Shown piece after piece: positions 1-8,135 of a stretch of 64,000 nt of DNA; the stretch's first letter is position 1; each line of letters begins with the position of its first letter. A program made the position numbers and the translations under genes. The stretch is from Bacillota bacterium (lineage in GTDB: Bacteria > Bacillota > Clostridia > Christensenellales > SZUA-584): contig JAEXTV010000027.1 of the NCBI GenBank assembly GCA_023406895.1, forward strand, positions 1-64,000, written 5' to 3'. The notes beneath the pieces were generated by a model that was given only the letters and a program-made list of their open reading frames with translations, was not told where the DNA came from and searched no databases.

Positions 1-56
1 AACCTTCATCATTTTAACATCGGAGGTTTTTTTCTTAAAGCTAAAGCTAACTCCCT

Positions 57-80
57 CCACCGGCAGAGACCGGTGGTTTA
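57..80 (+). terminator. Stem-loop, possible terminator
   Basis: A perfect 7-bp stem (ccaccgg at 57-63, ccggtgg at 70-76) with a 6-base loop is followed by a moderately T-rich tract. It could end a plus-strand transcript entering from the left edge, but no gene is visible in positions 1-130, so its client is unknown. Confidence 0.35.
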
Positions 81-130
81 TTTGGTTTTGTCCGCTTTCG
101 CTCCCAAAACCACACTAAAGTGTACAACTC

Positions 131-162
131 AAAAAACATATCGGAGTTCCGATATGTTTTTC
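131..162. terminator. Bidirectional intrinsic terminator
   Basis: A 13-bp perfect stem (132-144 with 149-161) closes on a 4-base loop (agtt). It starts with an A-run and ends with a T-run, so it works in either direction. It lies about 85 bases beyond the stop of the GerMN operon on the minus strand and is the likely end of that transcript. Confidence 0.75.
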
Positions 163-244
163 TGCTTCAATTGCGATCAGCATAATCGAACAGTCTATCC
201 AACGGCTGCCCAAAAAGCGGGAGCCTGTCTCCAACCGGAACGGG

Positions 245-1789
245 CTATGAGCCGTTTTTAATGATACCGTAATTTCTGAAAAACGGGTCGGCAATGCACA
301 AATGCCCGGCCAGTGTATCCGCTTGCTCGCCTTCAATAAGAAACTGGACTTTGTTGATGCCGTCCATCGCCGTAACGGTATTGACAATGGCATACACAAG
401 CAGCATCTCATTTTTGTCGGAGAGCCCGTTGCAGGCTTCTTTAAAGGCTTGTGACAGATTGACATAAGCCGTATCGCCCGCGACATTGACCGAAAGAATG
501 TCTTTCTCCGTCATGCCCGTATACTGAATCGTTGTCACGCTGCTGCCGTCGCCCGTCTGCGGCCCGCGCATCAGCGCGCGCACGCGTTCGAGTGCGCTCC
601 ATATCTTGCCCTGTTCCATACTGCGCGATACCTCAAGCAGCAATCCGGAATTCGCGTACTGGAAATACAGCGGTGCGCTCGAACCGACATAGCCGTAAAA
701 GCCGCTTCTTCTGGTTCCTTCGCCGCTGCTGCCCGCATTAAGGGGCATGCTGCCCGCAAAGAAACGAATCTCTCTCGCGCTGGGCACAAAACCGGTGATG
801 CTGTACACCAGCGCCGCAAATGACAACTCCGTATCCTTCAAACCTGTATACACCGAATCGGCAGGCAGCGCGTTAAAGTGCAGCTCAATATCATATGTGA
901 GATCATCGTTGCTGATCACTGTCGGCGTGCCGGCTAAGGCCGTTGCCGCCGATACCGGGCTTTTCATAACATCTGCGTTTTTGGGGCCTTTTTTCAGTTC
1001 GCCGATGATGGCCGATACATATCCCGCGGTGTCGCTGTCAGTTCCAGTGATATTGTATGTGATGGTCCTTACCTCCGGCAATATATAATCACCGCTGGCC
1101 GAGATGAAATAGAGCACCGTATTGATATCAACGGTTTTTGGCTCTGCAGGGGTGGCCTCTGTATCCGAATGGATCGATGTTGGCGAGGGAACGGGAGAAC
1201 CTTCCGTATTGGCGGCATCGACTATCGGATATTTGGCTTGTGCGCCCGCATAGGCTTCATCCACGGTGCCTGTTTGCTTTTTAAGCGGTCCGTAAGGAAA
1301 CCCACGCAAGCCCTCACGCAGTCCGTTATAGAAAACATTGACGGAGGTCGCCCCGAGAAGGTCAACAACCGTATTCGCAATGGCCATCTCCAAAACATAT
1401 TTCTGGTCGGCAGCCACCGGTTGTCCGTCGTATTTTAGATAGACGTTGGCCACGCCATTCGAGAATTCGATAAAATCGAGCGTCATGCCTTCGGGCGCAA
1501 CGCCGGTCAGGCTGTTGTTAGACGGGCCTTTCAGCAGCGCATCCACCGCCGCCTCCGCAGGATTTTGGCCCTGCGGAACATTAAGCATCCGTAAATCTGC
1601 GGTGAGCGTGTGGCTTTCGCTGTTGAGAAAATAAACGGCAGCTTTCTTAGAACTGACCATCGAATCGATGCCGCTCAAATCAAGCGCGCTGACCGGCACT
1701 TCCCTTCCGGCACCTTTGGAATCCTGTATCACACCGCAGCCCGATAACAGCAGACATACGGCCAACGCGCATGCAGTCACTCGCCTCAT
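245..1789 (-). CDS. Lipoprotein with repeated GerMN (Germane) domains
   Basis: 514-residue exported lipoprotein. The N-terminus is a short signal ending in the lipobox LLSGC (Cys18), so the mature protein should be tethered outside the membrane. At least two, probably three, GerMN-type units follow: one around residues 50-170, one around 220-350 and one around 370-505. They are marked by the recurring pattern of an alpha helix ending in L(L/K/R)KGP or LMRGP, then a beta strand ending in YVNLS or VYLKY. B. subtilis GerM has two such units, so this is an expanded version. A Ser/Pro/Thr linker lies near residues 195-215. The ATG is 7 bases after the stop of the upstream GerMN gene, and the pair follows a kinase and response regulator in one operon. 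The domain family is clear; the ligand is unknown. Confidence 0.8.
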   Translation of the reverse strand: MRRVTACALAVCLLLSGCGVIQDSKGAGREVPVSALDLSGIDSMVSSKKAAVYFLNSESHTLTADLRMLNVPQGQNPAEAAVDALLKGPSNNSLTGVAPEGMTLDFIEFSNGVANVYLKYDGQPVAADQKYVLEMAIANTVVDLLGATSVNVFYNGLREGLRGFPYGPLKKQTGTVDEAYAGAQAKYPIVDAANTEGSPVPSPTSIHSDTEATPAEPKTVDINTVLYFISASGDYILPEVRTITYNITGTDSDTAGYVSAIIGELKKGPKNADVMKSPVSAATALAGTPTVISNDDLTYDIELHFNALPADSVYTGLKDTELSFAALVYSITGFVPSAREIRFFAGSMPLNAGSSGEGTRRSGFYGYVGSSAPLYFQYANSGLLLEVSRSMEQGKIWSALERVRALMRGPQTGDGSSVTTIQYTGMTEKDILSVNVAGDTAYVNLSQAFKEACNGLSDKNEMLLVYAIVNTVTAMDGINKVQFLIEGEQADTLAGHLCIADPFFRNYGIIKNGS

Positions 1790-1796
1790 GTTATTA

Positions 1797-2741
1797 TCAC
1801 CCCACGTTAATCAGCACATTGACAATGGACGAATAGGATACCTTCCAAAGCTCGTCTTCCAACACGAGAATGACCGGGACCATTGTCCTTTCAATGTCGC
1901 CGTTGCGTGTTTTAATCGTATAGTTCAGCATCACCACCGCCGACTGGCCGTCGCTCATCACATTGACACCCTTGGGTTCAAACGAATCAAGGTCGTTGCT
2001 GCCCACTTCGTTTAGTGCCGCAGAAAAATCGTCAGTATCAGGCTTGACCGTCCCGTCGATATTCGTGTAGGCTGTGTAGTTATAAAGCTCTGCCCAGTTC
2101 TTTTTGGAATACGCATCGAGCGCCTGTTTGAGCGTTTTTTCGGGGGTCAATATCAGATCTCCGTTCCAATATTGCTGATCGAGCGCCTTGTCCTCTCCAT
2201 CGAAACCCGCTTCACTGCGCATAATGCGCTGACTCCCGTTTTTACGCTGTACGCTGATCTGCACGCTTGAATAGGTACCCATCTCAGTAATGGTATTGAC
2301 GATGGAATAGATCGCGAGCATCTTACGGTCAAGCGCGGTGTTTTCTTCAAGCGCCGCAACAGGCGGGTTCGTTGTGACAAACTCTTCGCTTAGCGTCACA
2401 AACAAAACATCCGCGTTGTTTTCCACGCCCACCAGAGTAACACCTTCCCAGAAAAGGCCTGTCAGCTCGCTTCGGTCTGACGACGGCCCGGCAATCAGAG
2501 CCCTGATGACGGCTTCCTCGCGCTTTTGGCTGACCGGCACATCGATCGAGCGCGTTTCACCCGCAAGCAGCATCTCACCCTTGTATGAATAATAAAGCCT
2601 CACTTTGGACGTATCCTTATTGGCCGCCTCCGCTTTGGGATTGATATCCGGCGTATTTTTATCCGTTTCACCCGCAGCCGCGCAGCCAGACAATACCATT
2701 ATGAACGCCATCAGCACAGCGATAATTCTTCTCTTTCTCAT
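1797..2741 (-). CDS. GerMN-domain lipoprotein
   Basis: 314-residue lipoprotein. The signal peptide ends in LSGC (Cys20), followed by a hydrophilic linker. A single GerMN domain covers about residues 45-165 (LYYSYKGEMLL through AIYSIVNTITEMGTYSSVQ). The C-terminal third (about 195-314) looks like an NTF2-like/DUF4878-type fold: a helical TLKQALDAYSKKNWAELY segment, then strands ending in VPVILVLEDELWKVSY. The start has a GGAGAG ribosome binding site. It sits 9 bases after the sensor kinase stop. By analogy with LpqB, a GerMN lipoprotein encoded next to MtrAB in Actinobacteria, it may modulate the neighbouring kinase; that role is inference. Confidence 0.8.
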   Translation of the reverse strand: MRKRRIIAVLMAFIMVLSGCAAAGETDKNTPDINPKAEAANKDTSKVRLYYSYKGEMLLAGETRSIDVPVSQKREEAVIRALIAGPSSDRSELTGLFWEGVTLVGVENNADVLFVTLSEEFVTTNPPVAALEENTALDRKMLAIYSIVNTITEMGTYSSVQISVQRKNGSQRIMRSEAGFDGEDKALDQQYWNGDLILTPEKTLKQALDAYSKKNWAELYNYTAYTNIDGTVKPDTDDFSAALNEVGSNDLDSFEPKGVNVMSDGQSAVVMLNYTIKTRNGDIERTMVPVILVLEDELWKVSYSSIVNVLINVG

Positions 2742-2750
2742 GTTTCTCTC

Positions 2751-4124
2751 CTATCCCTTGATCGGCAGATACAGCGTAAATACGCTGCCAAGGCCCTCCT
2801 CGCTTTGCACCTCAATGCTGCCGCCGTGCAGCAGCGCGATTGTCCGCGCAATATAGAGTCCAAGGCCGCTTCCGCCCGTTTCCCTTGCGCGGGCTTTATC
2901 GACGCGGTAAAAACGGTCAAACAAATGCGGCAGATCGCCTTCGGGTATTCCACAGCCGTCGTCTTTGATCTCAATGGCGGCGTTTGCGCCGCTTTTTTGC
3001 AGCGACACCCAAACATGTCCGCCTCTCTCGGAATACTTGATGGCGTTGTCAATAAGGTTCATTACCGCCTGCATCACCTTCACGGCGTCGCAGTTGACCT
3101 CGAGATCGTTGTTGACGGTATAGAGCAGCGTGACTTCCTTTTCGTGCGCGATGGGCTGCAATGAGTTCACAGTTTTGTTGACAAGTTCGCTGAGCAGTAT
3201 CTTTTCAATCTTAAGCGCCTGTGTTTCGCTGTCCGTCTTCGCCAGCTTTAAAAGGCCCGATATCACGTCGGTCAAACGGTCAATCTCGTTGTTGATATCG
3301 CCGAGAAATTCCTTGTATATCTTTTCATCCACACCGTCCTGATACAGCAGTGACTCAATGAGTATTTTCATCGAGCTCAGCGGCGTTTTGAGTTCATGCG
3401 AAGCGTTGCTCACAAATTCGCTGCGCTTTCGGTCAAGATTCTCCAGTTTCTCGCTCATCGTGTTGAACGTATCGGCCAGCGCGGCCATCTCGTTGCGGCC
3501 CGATACCTGAATACGCTGATGCAGGTTGCCGCGTGAAATTGAGAGTGCTACGGATTTAAGCTCGTTGATGGGGCGTGTGATGTAGCCGGAAAAAACCACG
3601 CTGATGACGAGCACGAGCACGCTCGCCGCCGCCACAATTAAAAAGACAATGTTGATAAATTCCTGCGTCAGATCGACAACGTCCTGAATATCCGCCGCAT
3701 ACAGCACCGCGCCGATCGTCTCGGATTCGGACGTGATGGCCGAGGTGTAATACACCGCGTAAAACGGCTTGCCCGTCCCGTCATCAATTCTATGGAAACC
3801 GTATGACGTATCGCGCGGGCCGAGCAGCACATCGGATATCTCCTTATGCTCCAACTTTTGCCCGTTGTACTTCGAAAAGCTGTCGATCTGAACGATACCC
3901 GATTTGTTGAGCACCAGAAACCGGCCGCCAAACTCCTTGGAGCTTTGCTCCGCGAGGTCATACATCTTCTTCGCGTTGGCGCTGCTTAAATATGGAGCCA
4001 TGCTGACCGCGACGGTATTTGTGTTTTTCAGCTGATCCCGCACACGGATGTTCACGAGATAATCTTCCGCAAGATAGGATATGACAAAAGTGACCGCCGC
4101 AAATGCGACGGCAGTCACGATCAA
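2751..4124 (-). CDS. Sensor histidine kinase (WalK/ResE/MtrB-like)
   Basis: Membrane histidine kinase partnered with the response regulator just upstream. From the TTG at 4124 it has 457 residues: first membrane helix (1-18), extracytoplasmic sensor of about 130 residues, second helix (about 157-180), HAMP (about 180-232), HisKA with the phospho-acceptor His243 in NASHELKTPLS, and an HATPase_c domain with the N box LIDNAIKYS and G boxes DDGCGIPEGDL and GGSGLGLYIA. The frame stays open upstream to position 4202 and encodes YSIRWRFVFIYL directly before the first helix, as in close homologues. The true start is therefore probably upstream, possibly a non-AUG codon overlapping the regulator's stop. 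The coordinate given is the first conventional start. Confidence 0.85.
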   Translation of the reverse strand: MIVTAVAFAAVTFVISYLAEDYLVNIRVRDQLKNTNTVAVSMAPYLSSANAKKMYDLAEQSSKEFGGRFLVLNKSGIVQIDSFSKYNGQKLEHKEISDVLLGPRDTSYGFHRIDDGTGKPFYAVYYTSAITSESETIGAVLYAADIQDVVDLTQEFINIVFLIVAAASVLVLVISVVFSGYITRPINELKSVALSISRGNLHQRIQVSGRNEMAALADTFNTMSEKLENLDRKRSEFVSNASHELKTPLSSMKILIESLLYQDGVDEKIYKEFLGDINNEIDRLTDVISGLLKLAKTDSETQALKIEKILLSELVNKTVNSLQPIAHEKEVTLLYTVNNDLEVNCDAVKVMQAVMNLIDNAIKYSERGGHVWVSLQKSGANAAIEIKDDGCGIPEGDLPHLFDRFYRVDKARARETGGSGLGLYIARTIALLHGGSIEVQSEEGLGSVFTLYLPIKG

Positions 4125-4164
4125 ATAGATAAAAACAAATCGCCACCGTATGGAATACAGCAGG

Positions 4165-4854
4165 TTATTTATCCGAGAAATAGTATCCCACTCCCCACTT
4201 GGTCATGATAAACTCGGGCTTTGCCGGGTTATGCTCAATTTTCTCACGCAGGCGGCGGATGTGCACATCCACCGTACGCAGGTCTCCCAAATACTCATAC
4301 TTCCAAATCAGCTCCAATAGCTTTTCACGGTCGTATACCTTACCTTTATTGGTGATAAAAAGCTGAAGCAGATCGAACTCCTTGGCGGTCAGCGCCACGT
4401 CCGTGCCGTCGATCTCCACGCTTCTGTTTTCGAGGTTCACCGTCATGTTGCGCGCACGCAGCACTTGGGGTTCGCGGGTTTTCTCAGTGCCCTCCACGCG
4501 CCGGAAAATCGTTTTGATGCGTGCCTTAAGCTCCAGCATGTTAAAAGGCTTGGTCATGTAATCGTCCGCGCCGTACTCAAGGCCCATAATTTTGTCCATG
4601 TCGTCATCCTTCGCCGTGAGCATAATGATGGGTACATTGGACATGCTGCGGATACGCTGGCATACCTCCATGCCGTCGATCTTGGGAAGCATCAGATCGA
4701 GCAGCACCAAATCATATTGACCCGCCGGAAACATTTCGAGCGCCTGCTCACCGTCAAGCGCTTCATCAACCGTGTAGCCGTCCTGCTGTTCGAGATTGAA
4801 CCGAAGGCCCTTGATCAGACTCGGCTCGTCATCAACGATCAGTATACGTTTCAT
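4165..4854 (-). CDS. OmpR/PhoB-family response regulator
   Basis: 229-residue two-component regulator. The receiver domain (about 1-120) has the acidic pair Asp8/Asp9, the phosphorylation site Asp53 in LLDLMLP, Thr80 and Lys102 in TKPF. A winged-helix DNA-binding domain (about 130-227) ends in the typical TVDVHIRRLREKIE helix and VGYYF strand. The start is set by MKRILIVDDE with an AGGAG site 7 bases upstream, rather than the ATG nine codons earlier. It is the first gene of the regulator-kinase-GerMN-GerMN operon. An extended -10 promoter lies about 50 bases upstream. Confidence 0.92.
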   Translation of the reverse strand: MKRILIVDDEPSLIKGLRFNLEQQDGYTVDEALDGEQALEMFPAGQYDLVLLDLMLPKIDGMEVCQRIRSMSNVPIIMLTAKDDDMDKIMGLEYGADDYMTKPFNMLELKARIKTIFRRVEGTEKTREPQVLRARNMTVNLENRSVEIDGTDVALTAKEFDLLQLFITNKGKVYDREKLLELIWKYEYLGDLRTVDVHIRRLREKIEHNPAKPEFIMTKWGVGYYFSDK

Positions 4855-4900
4855 ATATATTTCTCCTTTTTGTCTGTACAATTGAATAATACCAAGTCCG

Positions 4901-4909
4901 ATTATACCA
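4901..4909 (-). promoter_or_regulatory. Extended -10 promoter for the regulator/GerMN operon
   Basis: On the minus strand TGGTATAAT is a perfect extended -10 element (TGn plus TATAAT). No good -35 is seen 17 bases upstream, which is normal for extended -10 promoters. The predicted leader is about 40 bases and holds the AGGAG site of the response regulator. Confidence 0.55.
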
Positions 4910-5060
4910 CAATATGAAGAATAATAAAATCCCGTGAAAAAATGTACTGGATAAAAAAGTATTGAAACCGTTTTCGGCGTTTTTTACAGGCTGATCATTA
5001 GCCCACAAGGGGCGAGGCAAATGGCACATAAATGGATAAAGTCATTCATAGATATGAGCT

Positions 5061-5468
5061 GTGAATAAAAAATATTTGTTTATGGTACTGATAATCGCTT
5101 TATGTGCTGTCACCTGCATGGCTTTTCTCAGCCAATTAAGCCGACAGCGGGAATTGATATTGACTTTATTAACGCCCGAACTTCAGAAAGCATCCGATGA
5201 CTTTTATTCTGATTACTTATCCGATAACCCGAACGTCACCTATTATGCGAGTCAAATAATCAGCTTGAAAAAGAATGACCGTGGGTACACAGTCAAGATT
5301 GGCATAGAGCCGTATCTGGGGCCGCATTATCCCGTCGGGTATGACGTGGCTGAATATTCTGTTGATAATACCGGAAGCATCATGCTGCTCGATTTTTCGC
5401 ACAAGAAGAATGATGAGTTTCCTGCGCGACTCGGCGTCACATTAAAAAAACCGATCCCGATAGCGTGA
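5061..5468 (+). CDS. Small exported protein, DUF3888-like
   Basis: 135 residues from a GTG start. The N-terminal hydrophobic segment (about 5-23) is a signal peptide or membrane anchor without a lipobox. The rest resembles DUF3888 proteins of Bacillota: a LLTPELQKASDDFYSDYL segment, then beta strands with GPHYPVGYD and a final LLDFSHKKN. No catalytic residues are evident and the family's function is unknown. The ribosome binding site is weak (GAGCTGT). It is convergent with the YgiQ gene and shares a bidirectional terminator with it. The DUF assignment rests on pattern memory only. Confidence 0.55.
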   Translation: MNKKYLFMVLIIALCAVTCMAFLSQLSRQRELILTLLTPELQKASDDFYSDYLSDNPNVTYYASQIISLKKNDRGYTVKIGIEPYLGPHYPVGYDVAEYSVDNTGSIMLLDFSHKKNDEFPARLGVTLKKPIPIA

Positions 5469-5490
5469 AATGAATCAACGCGCGACATAA

Positions 5491-5520
5491 AAAACAGCGG
5501 CGCAGTGCCGCTGTCATTTT
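5491..5520. terminator. Bidirectional terminator between convergent genes
   Basis: Stem cagcggc (5495-5501) pairs with gccgctg (5507-5513) around the loop gcagt. An A-run precedes it and a long T-rich tract follows. It serves both the small exported protein (plus) and the YgiQ-family gene, whose stop codon lies within the T-rich arm. Confidence 0.8.
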
Positions 5521-7864
5521 ATTTTTTTCCTTTATTCTGTCTGCCCGATCCGCCCGCCTTCCTGTTCGGGTGATTTGTGCTCGATTGCTTGCTGGGGCGG
5601 CTCGCATCGAACTGTTTCTTCGGGCGGTCAATATTCGATTGTTTGGTTGGCCTTTCGGCGTTCGTCTGCCTGTTTGAACGGCTGCCATCAATCGGCTTCT
5701 TCGGCCAATCAGACCGTTTTCCTGATCCGTCAGCGTCCGACTGCCTTCTCGGCTTTTCTGGGTCTGACTGTTTTTTCGTTTGACCTTCCGATATTTTTAT
5801 CGGCTTGCCCGCATCAAACTGCTTTTTCGGCCAATCCGACCGTTTTCCCGGTCTGCCCGCATCCGCCGACTTTCTCGGTCTGTCGGCGTCCGACTGTCTG
5901 TTCGGCCTATCGGCATCTGGCTGTCTGCCCGATCTGGCCGATTCTGATTGTCGATTCGGCTTCCCCGCATCAAACTGCTTTTTCGGCCAATCCGATCGTT
6001 TTCCAGGTCTGCCCGCATCCGCCGACTTTCTCGGCCTATCGGCATCCGAACTCGCGGCAGCCGGTCTGCGCGGCTTCCCCCCGCCCTGCTTCGGCGCTTC
6101 GGGCGGCACAAGGCCGTCCTTACCGTGCTCTATCAAATCTTCCCTGCCCGCTTCAATAAGTGCCTCGCGTATCAGCGACCAGTTCTTCTTGTTGTGAAAC
6201 GCGAGCAGCGCGCGCTGCATCGCTTTTTCTTTCGGCGTACGGGCCACAAAAACAGTTTTTCCGGTCAGCGGATTGAGCCCCGTATAATACATGCACGTGG
6301 AAAGCGTCCCGGGTGTCGGATAAAAATCCTGCACCTGATCCGGCACGAACCCCTGTTTTTTAAGCGTCATCGCAAGCTCAATCGCATCGGCGAGCGTGCT
6401 GCCCGGGTGCGATGAAATATAATACGGCAGCAGATACTGCGGTTTGCCCGCGCGCTTGGTAGCACCTTCAAAGCGCTTCGCAAAGCGCTCATATATGCCG
6501 TAATGCGGCTTGTTCATCAGCGTCAGCACCTCGGGGCAAACATGCTCGGGTGCCACCTTGAGCTGGCCGCTGATATGCTTTCTTACGAGACGGTCGAAGA
6601 ACCGGTTGTCTCGATCCGCCATGATGTAATCGTAGCGCAGGCCGCTGCGTATGAACACGCGCTTCACGCCCGGCACGCTTTCCACCGCCTCGAGTACCTC
6701 GGTGATGCCCTTATGGCTGACCTTTAAATTGGGACAAACGCTGGGCGAAAGGCACGTGCGCGTGCAGCTCTGTGAATTTCTTGCTGTGCATATCGCGTCG
6801 TAAAAGTTTGCCGTGGGGCCGCCTACATCCGAGATGTTGCCCTTGAACTCGCGCATCTGCGCAATGCGTTTTGTCTCCTCCACGATGGATTTCTTGGAGC
6901 GTTTCTGTATGGCTTTGCCCTGATGCGCGGATATCGAGCAGAATGCGCACATACCGGGACAGCCGCGCAGCGCCGTGATGCCGAACTGAACTTCGGCGAG
7001 CGCCGGGATCGACTCGGTATATGACGGATGCGCGCGTTTTTGGAACGGCAGGCCGTAAATGGCGTCCATATCGGGCGTGGAAAGCGGCAGCGAGGGCGGA
7101 AACTGAATCACGTATCGGTCCCCGTGCGCCTGCACAAGTGTTTTCCCTTGCGGAAAGCCGTTCTTATAGATCAGTTTAAACGCGTCGGCAAATGCTTTTT
7201 TATCCGTTTCCACGCGTTCAAACGGCGGCAGCACAACAGGCTCGCTGATGCCCTCCAAAGAAGGACGCAACACGCACGTGCCGCGTATGCCCGTCAGATC
7301 CGCAATGTTTTCGCCGCCCGCAAGACGCGTACAGATGTCCTTGAGCGGGCGTTCTCCCATGCCGAACACAAGCATGTCCGCTTTTGAGTCGACAAGATAG
7401 GAGCGGCGCACCTTGTCCTCATAATAATCGTAATGAGCGAAACGCCTTTGCGTGGCTTCCACCCCGCCGATGATAACAGGCGTCTCCTTATGAGACTGCT
7501 TTAAGCGCGCGGTGTACGCGATGGTCGGGCGCGGCGGGCGTAGCCCTGTTTTGCCGCCCGGTGAATATGCGTCTTCACTGCGCAGCCGCTTGGCTGTCGT
7601 GTACATGTTGACGATGCCGTCCATGTTGCCGCCGCTTAATAAAAACGCATAGCGCGGCGTGCCAAGCTTTATAAAATCGGCGTCGACGCGCCAGTCGGGC
7701 TGGGCTATGACACCCACACTGAACCCGAGGCTTTGCACGAAGCGCCCGATGATGGCGGCCGCAAACGACGGATGATCCACATACGCGTCCGGCGTCACCA
7801 CAATAAAATCAAAAGGCTGTCCGTCTGTCTCAGCAAGAGACATCGGTAAAAATTCATTATTCAT
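5519..7864 (-). CDS. YgiQ-family (UPF0313) radical SAM protein with repeated basic tail
   Basis: 781 residues. The first ~600 match the YgiQ family end to end: an N-terminal FIVVTPDAYVDHPSF segment, a B12-binding-like Rossmann region, then the radical SAM core with the cluster cysteines Cys302, Cys306 and Cys309 (GCPGMCAFCS). The family's substrate is unknown. The last ~175 residues are unusual: a low-complexity, strongly basic region of repeats built from DADRPRKSADAGRPGKRSD, WPKKQFDAGKP and similar blocks, with few hydrophobics. It is likely disordered and may bind RNA or another polyanion (inference). The start ATG has no ribosome binding site, and an extended -10 element lies 6 bases upstream, so the mRNA may be leaderless. 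Confidence 0.88.
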   Translation of the reverse strand: MNNEFLPMSLAETDGQPFDFIVVTPDAYVDHPSFAAAIIGRFVQSLGFSVGVIAQPDWRVDADFIKLGTPRYAFLLSGGNMDGIVNMYTTAKRLRSEDAYSPGGKTGLRPPRPTIAYTARLKQSHKETPVIIGGVEATQRRFAHYDYYEDKVRRSYLVDSKADMLVFGMGERPLKDICTRLAGGENIADLTGIRGTCVLRPSLEGISEPVVLPPFERVETDKKAFADAFKLIYKNGFPQGKTLVQAHGDRYVIQFPPSLPLSTPDMDAIYGLPFQKRAHPSYTESIPALAEVQFGITALRGCPGMCAFCSISAHQGKAIQKRSKKSIVEETKRIAQMREFKGNISDVGGPTANFYDAICTARNSQSCTRTCLSPSVCPNLKVSHKGITEVLEAVESVPGVKRVFIRSGLRYDYIMADRDNRFFDRLVRKHISGQLKVAPEHVCPEVLTLMNKPHYGIYERFAKRFEGATKRAGKPQYLLPYYISSHPGSTLADAIELAMTLKKQGFVPDQVQDFYPTPGTLSTCMYYTGLNPLTGKTVFVARTPKEKAMQRALLAFHNKKNWSLIREALIEAGREDLIEHGKDGLVPPEAPKQGGGKPRRPAAASSDADRPRKSADAGRPGKRSDWPKKQFDAGKPNRQSESARSGRQPDADRPNRQSDADRPRKSADAGRPGKRSDWPKKQFDAGKPIKISEGQTKKQSDPEKPRRQSDADGSGKRSDWPKKPIDGSRSNRQTNAERPTKQSNIDRPKKQFDASRPSKQSSTNHPNRKAGGSGRQNKGKK
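5811..6055 (-). repeat. In-frame direct repeats inside the YgiQ tail
   Basis: Two near-identical blocks of about 85-89 bases start at 5811 and 5967, 156 bases apart (exactly 52 codons). The first 29 bases match perfectly, with only a few changes later. Shorter, more diverged units flank them. They encode the KSADAGRPGKRSD-WPKKQFDAGKP motif, so this tail has grown by in-frame duplication. Confidence 0.75.
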
Positions 7865-7870
7865 ACGGGA

Positions 7871-7879
7871 AGTATACCA
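7871..7879 (-). promoter_or_regulatory. Extended -10 promoter directly before the YgiQ start
   Basis: Minus strand TGGTATACT fits an extended -10. Transcription would start about 6-7 bases further, at or next to the ATG at 7864. This agrees with the lack of a ribosome binding site and suggests a leaderless mRNA. No convincing -35 is seen. Confidence 0.4.
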
Positions 7880-7972
7880 TTAAGCAAGCAAAGATTAAAA
7901 GACTTGTCTTAATCATCCGTTAAATTTGATCGAAAAACCAGTGCAATGTTCAGTCAGCTCATACTGTCATTC

Positions 7973-8020
7973 TCTCTCTTCGCAGGCAATGAGCCTTGCG
8001 GCTTTAACTGCGAAGAGAGA
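7973..8020. repeat. Long stem-loop in intergenic region
   Basis: Perfect 13-bp inverted repeat: tctctcttcgcag (7973-7985) and ctgcgaagagaga (8008-8020). The 22-base loop contains a small inner gcaa/ttgc pairing. There is no T-run on either side, so it is not a plain terminator. It may be a small foldback repeat or RNA structure between the YgiQ and glucan synthase genes. Confidence 0.5.
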
Positions 8021-8088
8021 TTGGATGACTGATTCAGCCAGGTTCCATAGCAAAGACAAGCGTTATCACAGTGGTTCTGGTTTGTGAA

Positions 8089-8121
8089 GGCCGCTTATTT
8101 CTCACTAATAAATAACCGGCC
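8089..8121 (-). terminator. Imperfect stem-loop after the glucan synthase gene
   Basis: ggccg plus ttatt on the left arm pair with aataa plus cggcc on the right arm, with one mismatch between the blocks. It lies 15 bases beyond the stop codon of the giant gene. The T-run on the exit side is weak, so termination is only probable. Confidence 0.35.
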
Positions 8122-8135
8122 CATACATGCTTTAA

